Shown: one piece after another, positions 13,501 through 28,500 of the stretch
Position numbering within the stretch: the stretch's first letter is position 1
How the letters are laid out: the number at the start of each line of letters is the position of its first letter
Origin: Rhynchonema sp. JSB1_4
Taxonomy: Eukaryota > Nematoda > Chromadorea > Monhysterida > Xyalidae
Assembly (NCBI GenBank): GCA_030248065.1
Contig: JASAMV010008818.1
Coordinates: 1-64,000, forward strand
Direction of reading: 5' to 3'
Length of the DNA: 64,000 nt
Position numbers and translations under genes: made by a program
The notes under the pieces: model-generated
What the model was told of the DNA's origin: nothing
Database searches by the model: none
The model's input: only the letters and a program-made list of their open reading frames with translations

Positions 13501-16500
13501 ACAGGAGAATCGACCGGCTGGTTTGTTTGTTCGCCTGACAATTTTGAATTTCCGAGCTTTTCTGAACAAACTTTGCTTGATATTTCAGGCACGGTCGTGA
13601 TGACCGATGTCGGCCAGCCACTGGTTGTCTCGGCCGCAGACCAGGACCGCGGTGCTAACGCACTTGTGTCGTATGACGTCGTTGATACGTGGGCCAGTCA
13701 GTATTTCACGGTTGATTACGGCACCGGCGCGGTCAGAACCAAGAAGGAGTTGGACTTTGAAAAGGTTTGGTTTAGTTTCTTGTTGTTGTTGCAACTGATG
13801 ATGGCCACGTTTGGGGACTTTTTTTTAGGTGGAACTTTGTTTTCGCAGTAATCCAAATTAAAGCTTCGAAATTGAAAAGCAGAATCAGACTGAGCTTGAG
13901 GTTGAGCATTTCACCAATTTGTTCGTGGGTAACGATGGTGAGCTCTCCAGTGCCAAGGTTTCCAGTCTTTTGTGATATCAAACTTGGTGATCGGATAGGA
14001 CCGGTCTTCTTCTAAGACAAGTCCAATCACCTTCATTGCAAATGTTTCATCACACTTCCTCTCACAACAATCATTCGCACACAGATGTCGTCGTACACGT
14101 TCGAGGTGCGCGCGAGCGATATGGGCGTGCCAGTGCGCGTGTCACCGACGACTGCACTGGTCAACATCACGTTGTTGGACGCCAATGACAATCCGCCGCG
14201 AGTTGTGTTGGACAGGACTGATTACGCACTTACACTGCCCACGGTGCAAGGTCAGTTTGGATGGATAATTGTAAAATGGTTGACGCATGTCGTTCCATTG
14301 AGTCGTTGACGCAGTGGTTCGGGAGTTGGGGCCGTAGTGAATGTTTGGAAAATATTAGTGCATTTTGGCGGGCCCTGATCCAGTTTTGTCGCAAGTTGCG
14401 GTCCAAAAACCGATCGATAATCGAACCATAGCCGTCGCGTCGGTGTCTCGCAAATTTCATTCATTACATGTGAGTACGATTGATCATAACCTGGCGTGAC
14501 AATTGCTTGATCGACACAATGCAGGTGTGCACGTGACCCGTGTGCGTGCCGAAGACGATGACACGGTGGGCGTACTGTCGTTCAGTCTTGGTGCACATCA
14601 AGAGCTGTTTGCCATTGATGCACAAAACGGACAGGTGACCGTTGCTGCTGCGGACTCCACCATGTTCAAACATGACTATTACGAGGTTGGTGGGTGGGTG
14701 GTTGTTTTGTTGTTGAATCTGTTGTTTACGCCGACGCGTTGTTGTGGCATAATGTAGCGCATAATAAACCGTGTTATATTTTTTGTATTATTTTCATTTG
14801 GTGTTGTTTTGATTGTGTCATTGGTCTTCACGCACGTTATACAGGGAGTTTCGAAAGTAGCTCCAACTTTGTCGACCGTTGTTCTTCACAAGCCAGCAAA
14901 CATCCAACGCTACTCAATACATACGTATAACCTAGTGATTTGCGAAGGTTGCAAAACTCAGTCAGCTGCCTGCTCTGTGTTCAGCAGCCACACACTGCAA
15001 AATTGGAATTATAGGCAAACTACACCAACATGAGCTCGATTTCGAAGGTGGTGTGTATTTAAAACGAATAGAAAGAGAAATCATCATGCTCCGTTTTGTA
15101 TTTTTCAACGTGTAACATTTCCCAAATCAGCAGCCACGTATGAATGTTTCACTACTCTACCAGCTCCGAAATCGAGCTCGTGTTGTTTGCCTATACTTTC
15201 GACACACCCTGCAGTGTGGGCCATTCCTACGCGCGTCCCGTCTGAACAACCAAACGACCCTTTTCAGCTGCCAGTGCACGTCACTGACGGCGTCCACACC
15301 GTCACCGGCCATCTGACTGTCAAGATTGAAGATCTAAGTAGTGCTGGTGAAACATCAACTGGTCTGCGATTCCGCGAGTCAGCCTACAGCGTGTCGGTGG
15401 TGGAAAATGTGACGCTCGATCAGGAGCAAACGGTTAGGCTTTGGTGTAGGGTTCGTTTGTTTGTGTATTTGCTGCAAAACATTCAGTATTTCATGGAAAC
15501 TACAGGGTGTTGCGAAAGTGAATAGCTTGCCTGCCTGAGTGAGGCCCACCTGATATTCCATGCCAAGAGTCTGTGGTGGTTCAAAAATGTTTCACGATCA
15601 ACATAAGAGAAGTGGTATCAATGTTGGGAGCAATGTGCTACATCTGACTACTCTCTGAAACATGAAACGTACGAAATTGTGCAAGTGTAAGCTATCTGTG
15701 CAATCGAATATCTAATATCGGAGCTAAGAAGCTGAATTTCTGTTGGTCTTTAGCTCGGCACAGACAGCTGCCGTCACAGCCTCGAGTAACGAACGGAAGA
15801 TAAATGAATTTCTGTGGTTGTTTTCGGCCGATCAAAGTTCCGTGATGTGTTAAATCAGAAGTTCCCTGTTGTTAATATTAGTTCTTACACAAACAGCAAG
15901 GACTAACTTCTTCAAATTCAAATTAATTGAAGAAAATAAAAGTCGCGCGACCGAATCCAAATTTTATGTACGGGCGTTGTTGCTGCAGGTTCTGGTGATG
16001 GACACGCTGGGCACCGCGCTCGGCGAGCACATAATCTATCATCTGCTCAATCCGAACGATTGGTTTGTGTTGGGAGCGGTGACGGGCGAACTGCGAAGTA
16101 CCGGTCTGGCACTGGACAGGGAACGCACGCCGAATCTCACCTTGGTCGTTCAGGCACACGATCAACGACAACCGCCCAGACGCGCACAGACTACGGTGCA
16201 TGTGCACATACAGGTTGGCAGGCGTACAGTCCATCCGCTTTATAGTGGCATGTTCTGTCAAATATCAGCTATACAGAATGGCATTGAATTACGAAGGTAA
16301 CGGCAGATCCCGAACCATATAAATAGCGTTAAAAATATCCACTGTATAAAGGGTTCCAGTGTAGAGTGGCGCGAGACGTAGGGTGTGCACTGGATTTCTT
16401 GTTGAACATGGACAAACCAATGAAGTGTCAGAAATCTCGGACAGTTGTTCAAATTTGGCATTGAGTTTGGTTTGGTACGCCACATTCGCTGACGGAGGTG

Positions 16501-19500
16501 TAGTTTGTGTATGGTGTTGCGCGGGACACATATATATCGTACCTGAATTGGCCTTATTTTACGAAGGTCAATTTGGCGCGCAATACAGTTAAATTCAAAT
16601 CAAGCAAACATTTTCACAGTTCTTTCTCGGATGCCGAGGTGATTCGGTCATACATATCAACCCGTGTTGGCAATCCGACCGAACAGAGTCACGTGATCGG
16701 TCCGTTCCGATTTCAGGATGTCAACGACTGTCCGCCGCGTTTCCTCAACCTGCCCTACTACGCTGTCGTGCCTTTGGACGCAACTGTTGGTCACAATGTG
16801 ACATCAGTGGTCGCCGTCGACGCAGATGCCGGCAGGAATGCACAGGTGTGTACCAGAAATAAGTGATACTCGTAGAACATCGACGGATACTGTTCAAATT
16901 TTCCAACTATCGCGCGATTCACAGCTTTGTGCGAAAACATAAATCCACCTCCCTTGTGTGCTCGGGTTTGCGTATGGCTGACCATCTGGTGCAATCGCAC
17001 TGACGATGACCGAGACGTAAAAACAGATACTCGTAGCTGCAGCACATTTCATGACGTTTTTCTTCTTGTCCGCTGTCTGCCGTGCTTGAGGGAACCGTGA
17101 CTTCGCTCCCTGTCGTTAATGTTTGCGGCAACCCCCACCGCAACAACCCATCATTTATCATCATGTTCAACCCAGGTTCGCTATTCAATCATCAAAAACG
17201 CCCAACAATATTTCGCCATCGACACACATTCTGGATGGGTGACGGTGTCGCGCCGATTTCCGGACGGAATGCGCAGCACCGAATATAAGATTGATGTGGC
17301 CGCGAATGATTTGGGTGGGTGTGGAATTTCTTTTCCTTCAAAGAAAACAAGTGTGGTGTCAAAGTGGCACACCGGTAAATCTCGATATACATATTCTGGC
17401 CACATAAAGTCAGGCAGCCAGGACCGGACCGTTGATACCAACCGGCTGTTTGTTTCGAATCGCATGGAAATGTTCTGCACATACAATATCACGGAAGCGC
17501 GTCGCATAACTGTGATTTTGACACAACCCACAGTCACAGTCAACCATAAAACAACAACGCGCACTTGTTCAAATGTACCGTCACGTTATATTCTTAAAAA
17601 CCACATCATCGCCCTGAATTTTCAGGTGAACCATCCTTATCAAGTACGTGCACTGTGCGTATCAAGGTGGTCAATCGTGCTATGCCCGTGTTTGATCGCG
17701 CTTTCTATTCGGTCGACGTCAGAGAGAACCTGGAGGTGAGTGTTGGTGTTGATTCCGTGTTTTTTATACAGAACGCCTGGCACTTTTTGCGACTTGTTCG
17801 GGAGTTGGTATTTTCATAAAGGGTACTCACTTGGGGAGGGTCAGCAGATTAATGACGGGTGGGGGGGGGGGTGGAAATCATATCGTGCCAATGATTAATA
17901 ACCATACACGGTGTCGAGAATCGAGAATATGATTGGACTGTGTTTATTATTCGAAAGTAATGTCCATTTGTTTCTTCTGACATTTCATTCACTCTCCAGG
18001 TCGGCAGCACCGTCCTGACCGTATCAGCCATGTCACATGTCAATGGCACGATCGGCTATGCGTTGGTCAGCGGCGACGACTCGGGCTTGTTTGAATTGCA
18101 GTACATCACTGGTGCGTAGCTCAATGGGTTACCTGTTGTTATTTTCCAACGCAAATGTATGGAGTTCGAATCCCACCGTAGCACGCCAACTCTGTCTTTT
18201 CTGACCAATATAATTTTGTTCAACTTTGCTACAAAACTGTATCTCTAGCCGTCGCTAAACGCTATATTCCCTGTGAGTTTCGCTTTTCGGTGCGGTTTCA
18301 GAATTTTTCAATTTTGTTTTCCAGTTTGCAGACACTGTCTAGCACTGTGCAATTAGCTCTTTTTCACTTTTATTTCACTTCTCACAACAAAACAGTGATT
18401 TTTGCGGAGCACCTTTTGTTCACTTTTGGTGTGTTTTACACTGGATTTTCATTGTTTTCTGTGCGGTTCACAAATCATATTGTTTGTAAAGGCTATTGCA
18501 AACGGGCATGAGAATCTACCTTAAAACTTTGTTGCTCATTTTTAGAGGGAATTAGTACATGTGTAGTCAAATTTTCAAACACCAGCTCACCACGCAACAC
18601 ACCGGTCGCTCTCACTCAGGCATAATCGTTTGAACTGTTCCGTGTCTGCGTCCGATCGTTCTGTAATTGTCCCTGATTTTCAGGTACAATTCGTGTGCGT
18701 CGCGACTTAGACCGTGAGTCAGCAACGTACCACAACCTGACCATCCGCGCTGTGGATGTGGCTCGGCCAGGCGTTAGTGCGGACGTGCCTGTGGTGATCA
18801 AGGTACGTATACTTACATGTTTTATTCGTAAAGTTTATCGCAGTGTATTTGGATTTTCTTTGTGTGGTGCCCAACCAGGCGATAATACCCGATCTGCTAC
18901 GCATTCTGTTGTTTGTAGTGACCGAAACTACCGGTGTTACGATTCAGTTGGTGTCAATAGAAGTTTGATATTTTGTAGATTTTTTAGACGTCGACCAATC
19001 AGTCAAGTATCATGCGATTACACAGCGGGGTTTTACTTGAGCGGCACTCAGAACATTTTCGTGCCGCAGTTCAGTTTGTTAATTTTTACCCAAATGCAAA
19101 GCATGGCGCCAAAAACCACTGAAGGCTAGAAAAATAATGCTCAGAATTTGCTTCTTACAAAAAAATGATGCGGAATCTAAGAAAGACAGCTGGAAAACCA
19201 CAATGAATCCGAATCTTAACCTGACTATTTCCGTCACCCTAAAGACAAAAAATCATGTCATAGTCTGTGGGAAATTACGAACAGGTGGAAAGGGGCTGTT
19301 TGAACTGTTCGTTCTTGCTGTCAACATGGACACAGTTTCACAATAAAAAGGTGGTCACACACAATTGAAGTGGACTGCACGAATTTGCAGGTGCTGGACG
19401 TCAACGACAACGCCCCTAAGTTCGACCATTTCTCCTACAAATTGAACGTGGCCGAATCGGCACCGATCGGTACCAAACTGGGCACGATTCTCGCCTCAGA

Positions 19501-22500
19501 CCAGGATCTCGGTCATAATGCCCTTGTGAGGTACACGTTGAGTGGACGGGATGCGGATGGTTAGTGCTTTATTGAGCTGGAGATATACTCTTGTTTTTCT
19601 TGTTGAATTGTTGTAGACACTGTGGACCGATTTTGTCGCCCTCCCGTACCGTATTTAGTGACAGCGTTCGGGCACTGATTTCGACCCAACGTAAAATTGT
19701 CGCCCCACACTTTTAATGACAATGCGAGAGTTGGTCAAAATTGGGGAAAAACATTTTTGACCAGCGTAAAAGATATCAACAAATCACGAATGATGAACAG
19801 CAGTCACGTTGATGGCATGTGTGAGTAAATGCTCAAGAAACTTCCACCAAGTCCGTTGTTTATTGAAACTTCATTGCACTTTATAATGTTTATGCGCCAT
19901 TCAATATTGCAGCGTTCGAACTAAATCCGAGCACCGGCGAATTGTACGTGACGCGTTCGCTCGATTACGAGTCACAATCCAGCTATGACGTCATAATTAC
20001 CGCGACTGATCAGGGTCAACCACAATCATTGTCCACCATAGCGCATTGTACTGTGCAGGTATATGTGTGGGGCGCGTGGTTTTCTTTTGCTCAAAATTCA
20101 CTAGGGGCAAGCTGGGCTGTTAGACTTTGCAAATTGCAAATTTTGACTTGTAGTGTAAACTGATAAAGACAGATTGTAGACTGCACCTGCTAAATGTCGC
20201 ATTCTTGGGCGCAAATAAAAATTTCAAGGTGCACATTGCACACCTAAAAAATGGTAAAACATGTATGGGGAACGGAAGGGTATCTCAACCAATGCATTCC
20301 TTGGCTTTCTTGTGTTGCGTCGTTTGTGAACTGCGCATCTCTATGCGCGATAAGAAGGAACTACGAAAATGTTTTTTTAACCACGCGATAATAATTCTGC
20401 ACGGAATAATTCGTTCATCTAACATCACTCTGTTTGTGACTGCGCTGTTCCCGTTGGCAAGCACAAAAAGTAGCGTTTTGGTACCTAATATCTTACGAGA
20501 CATTTATTTCTTGATTGATTTATTCACAAATGTATGAGACAAAGACAGTCTTTCTGTCATCTGTTTAGAGTAAACTTATAGCACTGTTGAAACATTTACG
20601 ATTCTCAAGGAGATAGGAAAGGAAACAGCCAGTGCGTGCAATTATCGATCGCTGTCAACGCACAGACATGGGCAAAGATGGCAAGCTGGGTGATGTTAGA
20701 TGACTCAGTTATCATGCTTATTATTGGCAAATACCATTTGAGGGGTTTGTCTCATTCCAATGGTGATATTGCGTGCCCAAAGGTTGACAATAAAGTGTCA
20801 CTGTACGCGTCTTCGTTAATGAACTCGCACTATTTACGAGAATAATTTTGGTTTTCTCCAGGTCACAATTAGACAAACGCGGTTTTCTGCTGCGGTCACT
20901 TTCCATTTTTTTTTTAAATTAAGGATAACAAGAAATATTGACCTGTGCCACTAATTCGACGCGTCGCCGAAGGTGTTTATTTTGGGCGCCTGAACAACTT
21001 TTACGGCGCTCGAAGTTAGCGGCGGTCGCGTAAATTTGAACATACCGTATCTTCGGCGCGCAAAAAATCGTCACGTGGCCAAGTGCGAATTGATTGCCAG
21101 ATTGTTTGCTGCCCAGTGCCCAGTATGTGTGTGCGTGTGTGTATTGAAAAATAAATCAAAATTATTTGCCCGTCTCAGGTAACGGACGTGAACGACTGTG
21201 CCCCAGCGTTCACGCACCACAGCTACACGGCAACGGTCGCAGACAATGCGCTGGCGGGACATTTTGTCACCAAACTGCACGCGACGGACGCTGATGTTTC
21301 ACTACGACCGCCGACTCGGCTGGTGTACAGCATCATGGACGGAGATGCGAGTCCGCCATTATTTGACGTGCATGAACATCAAGGGGTGGTCACATTGGCG
21401 CGCTTGTTCGCGATTGGTATGTGATTTATTATAATGCAGTGAGTTTTGACCGTTTCGGCTTGTTGTCACAGGCGACGGGCGAGGTGCCAGGCCTTCTCGG
21501 TGCGAACACCTCCAGCCAATTGACCTCCAAAAAGTCCAACCCTGACCCAAGGGCGAACTTAGGTTAAATCCGGAACCCGGAAAAAATTTGCATGCAAAAA
21601 TGCAAAACATTTCTGGGCTGCGGAAATATTTCCGGAAAACGCAAGAATTTACATAGAAAAACAATGCGTTTTCCGTAAATATTTTCGGGTTCCGATTTCC
21701 GGATTCAACCTAAGCCCGCCCTCAGCATAAAGGTAACCTCTCTATGGCAAATAGGATCTCACGCTGTTTTCTCAATTTACATGAAAGTGAACTGAAAATG
21801 TTTTGCTGACTGCGTTTATATCAGGCCGGCAAATTTCATTCAGCAATCTGAAAATTATTAGCCCTCGAAACCGCCGAAAAATCTCAAATAGGAAAAGCTC
21901 GACAAAAACCCCGAAAACAAAAAACGCGAAAAAAGTTCTTCGCTCTTGTGGCTATTGATGTCGCTCGTGACCCATGAGTGAAACATGTAAAATTGGCTTC
22001 GGCTGAGACTTTAACGTAGGCTTGGGTTTAGGCTTGTGCATAGGCTTAGGCTTGGCTGCCAGCCAGGAGGAGCTGTCCACATGAAGGAAACATCCACAAA
22101 TGTAAAGCTGCTTAGTCTTTCATTCGGTGTTAGGCTTCGATCAGTCTTAAAACCCTTTATATTATTGTTGTGATGTTTCAGACGAACTACATATGCGCAG
22201 CTACACGCTGAATGTGTCGGTTTCGGATGGTGTGTTCACAGCGACCAGTGTGTTATTGATACAAGTACACTCCACTGTCAGTCGGACGGCTGCGCCCGTG
22301 AGTGATTGATTTTATTATTGATTTCAGGCAAGGTCCAAGCAATTTGGTCCATTTTTCCAATGACCTTGGTTTTGTTTTATCGTAACAGCTTAGAGGCCGG
22401 AACCAGATTTTCGGTAACTGATCGGATTCGCTTTGGTCGTGTGGCTTCTTTGTATTGCTGTTGTAGTTGTAATTGCGAATGGAAAACAAGGAAATCGTAT

Positions 22501-25500
22501 TTTTTAGTGAAAATCTATTTTTCCGGAAAAATAATTTTGAATGTTCCTGAAACGGTATCCAAAGTACATGAAAATCATTGTCAGTATCTCGGTCTTGCTT
22601 GAAACATATGCAGTTCAAGTAACCAATACAGATCCGACCCCGTAACCAAATCTGATAGAACTCCATAACATGACGACGCCCTGATGCACGATCGGTCGTT
22701 TCAAAAGAAATAATTTCACTCAAAAAGATAACATACGCTCGCAGGTATTCGAACGAACGCACTACGATTCCATGATCGCCGAGTCTGACCCAATCGGTGC
22801 TCCGGTGTTGAGCGTGCGGGCCGTTGGTGGAGCGCTGCCGTTGACGTACACATTGGGCGGCGATGTTAGGTAAGGCACACGATAGCGTCGTTGTTTAGGT
22901 CCCTTTATACTTTGTCTCGCTGCGATACACGCAATATTTCCTCCGGCGTTGATTGGCTCAGCATGCGCGACCAACAGCCAATCAGCGTGTCAGAAAATGT
23001 TGCGTGTATCACAACCAGACAAAGTATAATTTACAAAGTGGACTTTACACGACTACCGGCGATTTATAGTTGACTTGTTATTTGTTGATTGTAGGTTTTT
23101 TGAGTCACCACATATAACGACGCTGTAGCAAACTACGTTGCTAGCTCCATAGTTTAGGTGGTTCGCGTGAAATATTTGCATCTAGAAGCACGAATTATTT
23201 TATCGCGCTCATATGATATGAGTCATGTCATGTATTACCGCTCGTATGTGGCGTTTAGAATTAAGACTCGTTGAAAACGTCAGTTTCGGTTTTGGTGGGG
23301 TTCGGTTTCATTCTTGGGGGTTGGGCAATTTTTTTATCTTAGTTAGCATATTCCGAATGTTTTCTGGTGGCTCCAACACTCGACCAACGCTGTTTATTTA
23401 CGGTCTATGGGCATATTCGCGTTGGTTGAATTGGAACTTCAAAAACTCATCGAGACCAAAAATCTCTCCCAAACAGTTGGGGAGGGTGGCAGGCCGAGCT
23501 TGACATTGGGCAATGTGAGCAGTATTAATGTCCATGCATGACTGCATTGCCCGACGTGTTGCCTTGTTGCTTCAGGCACAGTTCATTCTTGATCGACACG
23601 CACAACGGTCGTATCACAATCGCGTCGATGTTGGACTACGAACAACACAAAGTGCATCGATTGCCATTGGTCGCGACCGACCATGCCGGACGGCGCACTT
23701 TCGCCACAGTCACGGTGAGTTATGATGGGCATTTTCGCGATTGTGTAATCAATTTCTAATTTCGTTGCCTCATGCATTTTTCCTCATCCTGTTTCCTGCA
23801 TTCTGTTTCCTTTTTTCTTTTTCTTAAAAAATTTTTTCCTTTTTTCATTTCAAAATTCATCTTCTAATAGAATAGGGAGGGAGCAATGTATCTCATGACT
23901 GATGAGGACCCGGATGCATTGTGACATATGTATATAGTCTCGTAAGAGGGTCCGAAACTATATATGCAGCTTTATACTACTCTAATATTATAGTCTTGCT
24001 CACATTTATAAGAACTAAATGAAACACTGTCACACACTCCTGTTACAGACGCAGGGAAACTTGCTTTCGAGGTCGAGACAGGCAACAAGCTCAACACACA
24101 GTCAATAAGCCACGCAGCTGGCTCGTGTGCGTTTCGAATGTTTCAGTCACACAAGCTGTGTGTGTCAGCTGCGTGGCTTGTTGACTGTGCATTGTTGCCT
24201 GTTCTCGACTTCGAACGGGAGTTTCCTTGCGTCTGTAAAATGCATGAGGCCACGAAATTAGAAACGTTAGTGTCAACTTTGACGGGCAAATACAGAGGCA
24301 CGGACTTGGTATAGGTACAGGCAAGTCTTGTTCCTGGGGCACTAATTTCGCTCAGCATAAAAGTTGTTCCCCTTCACCAAATGAACAACTTTTACGGTGG
24401 TCGAAATTAGCACGCCGAGTCTATCACAAAATACAGCTGAAGCAAAATTTGCCATGCCTAAAGTCCATGCCAGTGGATTTGCACTCAAAGTTGATACGGC
24501 CCTAAGGGTAGTACAACGTGGTGTTGGATAGGTAAAAATGCGTAATGTGAGTTTTCTCAAACAGCAAAAATGTTTAACGCTGTACATTTAAAGAATTTAA
24601 GACTTGAAGGAAACAAACCGCTGAGCCGACGATTTCGTCTGAAAAAAAGCGCAAAATGCAAACGTTGCAATAATTCAGAATGCAATAATGGACCTTTGCT
24701 TGTGTAGTCCATCCAATTGCTCATGTGACTTTTTTTAAAAAGTTGCCTGGCTCCAATTTTGCTACTCCTCCGCGATGAATTCCCCGAAAAAGACATGTGC
24801 ACAACATACGAATTTCAAAATGTTTGATTCTTTCCACGCAGCATTTTTCGGTAGGTCGTCATGCGTGATTATTGACCAGTGCAAAAACTTGCGTATAAAT
24901 GGATTGTCTGTCAGTGCCAGTGTACTTTTTACGTTTTTCGTGAGCGTAAATACGGTATCATAAATATCCAAAATGCAAGAAGTCACCCACGACCCAGGGT
25001 GGCTGGACCGACAAGATCATCTAAGTAGTTTGACACCGATTGGTTGTCTTATGTATGTATGCTCGATCAAGCGAGACTGGCGTCTGGGCGAGATTCTAGT
25101 TCGAGGAATAACCAATGCGGACACAGAATGCCTGATTTATCAAGGTGACCATCGGCGACACGAACGACAACGCGCCGGAATTCGTAGCGAATCGATACGA
25201 ACTAGCGATCGAAGCGAATGCGACCGTGGGTGATCGAATCGGACAATTCACTGCCATTGATCCGGATGCGGACGATTTGATTGAATACTCGATGGAGAGT
25301 GAACAGGAAGAGCTATGGAGCTACGTGGATTTGCACAGACGAACGGGAGTGTTGAGGGTGGGTACCTGAGATTCGCTTGCAAGTGAAAAAAAGCACAAAT
25401 CCGCATGCGCCCGAAAAGCACGATTGGAAAATAACTGCTATTTTTTTGTTTTTAATCGGTGTTCCTCAATTCAAGTTTCTTGGTTAGATGTACGAGATGA

Positions 25501-28500
25501 TGTGATCGTTTCTATCTGCCCTCTTGGCTAAATTAATAGCGCTGTTGAAACATTTGCGGTTCTGGACACGGTGGGACGCAACCAGTGCATGCAATCATCG
25601 ATCGCTGTCAACACACGGACATAGCCGTAGACGGCAAGCTGGGTGATGTTAGATGAATGAGCTATGATGCACATGGGTAAAAACGATTAGGTCGACGAGA
25701 GCTGCATGTGAAACAAAATGCGTTCTTTTGAAAAACATCACCAGATACAGCTCAACCAAAATTTGTCTACATATGTCCAGGCGAAATGCTTCCTTGAAAC
25801 ATCAGCAAGCCAACCCTGAACCATACAGGTGCGTCGCGCACTGGCCACAGTCGAGCAGCGTGCACTGTCGTTCTCAGTGCGTGCGGCCGACCGCGGCAAC
25901 CCGCCGTTGCAACGTGATGTGCCCGTTACGCTCCACATTGTGTCGCAGCGTGTGCCACGCACCAAACGACATTCGTATGAATTCAGTGTGGCCGAAGATG
26001 TTCAGATCGGCACGCATGTCGGACAAATTGACGTCGATCTGATGGGTGAGTGTGTTGGTTTGAAGAAATATTGAATACGCCGCGTGCGTTTTTTTGACTG
26101 TAGTGGCGCGATATCGGAGCCGTGCCGTTGCGTTGTCGATTTGCAAACTCATGTTCGACCGATATGTTGAGCTAAGTATTGTGTTTCCTGTTTTTCTTGG
26201 TCCAAGGAAACACGCGGGCCCGCCACCCCTCGAGATTACATTTCGCAGCAAACAACACGCCAACACGAGCTCGATTTCGCAGCTGGCAGAATAGTAAAAC
26301 ATTCTGACGTGGCTGCTAATTTGGGAAATGTTACACGTTGAAGAATACAAAGTGGAGCATAATGTGTTTCTCTTTCTTTTCGTTTTGAATACGCACCACC
26401 TTCGAAATCGGGCTCGTGTTGGTGTCGTTTGCCTTTATTGTGTTTCAATAGCTGTGTTTACCAACAGACACGAGATCAATAAAAGAAATTTACTATGAAT
26501 CATATAAATCGTGAAAATGTTTTGCCGGCTGCGCTTATCAAGAGCTCCAAATGTTACACGTGAATTTCTATCGATCAACCGAAGAGAAAACTCTAAAAGG
26601 AAAGGAAACAGTCCATCTTGCAGACGCGTCCTCGGTCCGTTTGACCATCGTAAATCCGCCTAACGACGATGCAATGATTCCGTTCTCGATCACCGACGAC
26701 GGTCATATGAAGACGGTGATGTTGTTGGATCGCGAACGCACGCCGACGTACACGTTTGTCGTGCAGGTGACGCACAATGACGATGCACAACGGACAAGCG
26801 CTACGCTGGTCAAGGTCCGTCGTATTATTATTGTTGTGGTTGTTGTTGTGACTGTGGCGAGGTATCACTAATGTGTGGTAAATTCGGACGCCGTGTGCAC
26901 TTTGCTGGCAAGTTTCTGTGTTTGTCCTGGTCTCGACCGGATGTTATCCTTCCTCTGCGTTTTTGATATTCGTAAATTTGACCAGCGTAAAAATGATCTC
27001 ATCAACTACGCCGGTTTCCAGGTGCAAATCTCGGACGTGAACGACAATTCGCCGATGTTTCAAGCGAACTATGAAAGCTTGGAGCTGAGCGAGGACGCAG
27101 CGGTCGGCACGAGTCTGGCCGTGCTGTCTGCGACAGACGCTGACACCGGCGCTGCCGCTGAGGTCACCTTCCAACTCAAACCAACCATTGATGTTAGTGA
27201 ATTGTGTCTTTTCTATTAAAATCTACACTCTAATTAATGTGAGACACCTTGTGATAATGATTACCTGCGCTATTGAACCCAGACACCGGCCTGAGCCAAA
27301 GCATTGACTTTGAAGGCCGCCAGGGGTGTCGTTGGGAAATCAAAAAGTCAAGGTATCGGACACCCAATATCCACAATTTTCGGATACCGGATACCCAAAA
27401 TGAAAAATCTCGGATACCAGGTGGTTCGCCCCCAAAATAAAAAAATCGGTTTTGCAAAAAAGGTATGTTTGGGGTTATGCTTGCGTCAGCAAGCGATTTT
27501 GAGCATTTTGAAGGTAAAAATGGTGAATATTCAGGGTTTTCGGAAAAATTTTAGAGTAGGATATCTCAGGACAAAAAGTCAAGATACCGGATACCCCTGG
27601 GTGGAAAACTCAAGATATCCGTTACTGCCCCCCCAACGACACCACTGACGGCAGCCCGTTTTGCAAAAATAACTGGCAGTTGTAACATTTCCTGAATATT
27701 GAGTTTTGACAAAAAAAATTAATCGGTGAGATCTTTTCGTTGTCGGTGTTTTTGCACCGCCGGCTAGTGACGAGTTAACAAAGCACAAAATTTACTAAAT
27801 GCTTTTGTACCTGATGTGTAAGATCAGATGTCAAGGGCTGACGACACGTTTCCAAAAACACGTGCAGTACGGTTGCTGTGGTGCAGCATCGTTAGTCATA
27901 GCACCTTCTTTTGGACCACCCTGTACGCCCTTCAGTTCCCAATCGATCTGTTCCGCGTCGACCCATCTAGTGGCTGGCTGATGCTCAACGCCGACCTAGA
28001 CCGTGAATCACGTGACCATTATGAATTCACGGTGCTGGCTGTGGATAACGGACATCCGCCGCTGACAACGACCACCAATGTCAAGGTATGTGGCAAGAAT
28101 GGTGTCAGACCTCCTTCTGATTTGTTCGTTCTTTTAGGCATATGCAATTCTTTAAAAAAACCGCGCGTAATAAACACATTTATAATGGTTTCAATTTTTT
28201 GAGAGTGAATTCTAAATACGAGGAGCCAGTTAGTTTGGCTCAAGCGGTGAGGTGAGCGAATGATCGGGGAGTTATTGATGTTTTACGAATGTGTGACCTC
28301 TGCGTCTGTTTGCTTGTTATTCGTTTCGTTGTGGCTGAGCAGAACCGAAAACAAGGAATTAAAACTTATTATAAAAACTTGAACACAATGTCTCATGCGT
28401 TCTGATAGTGCATGCAGTGGACAAACTCCGTGGAGATTGGAGAAAATTCGCTATCTCCTGGTGGAGGAACGTTTCTTTTTTCGAAAAAATAATTTTTTCA

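Larger units (their letters stand above)
23715..25144 (+). other. 1.4-kb intron with two inverted-repeat elements
   Basis: This intron lies between cadherin exons 33 and 34. It holds a hairpin-forming repeat (24043-24238) and a palindromic GACCAGCG-family element (24338-24413). The remainder is AT-rich with no coding signal. Confidence 0.7.
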
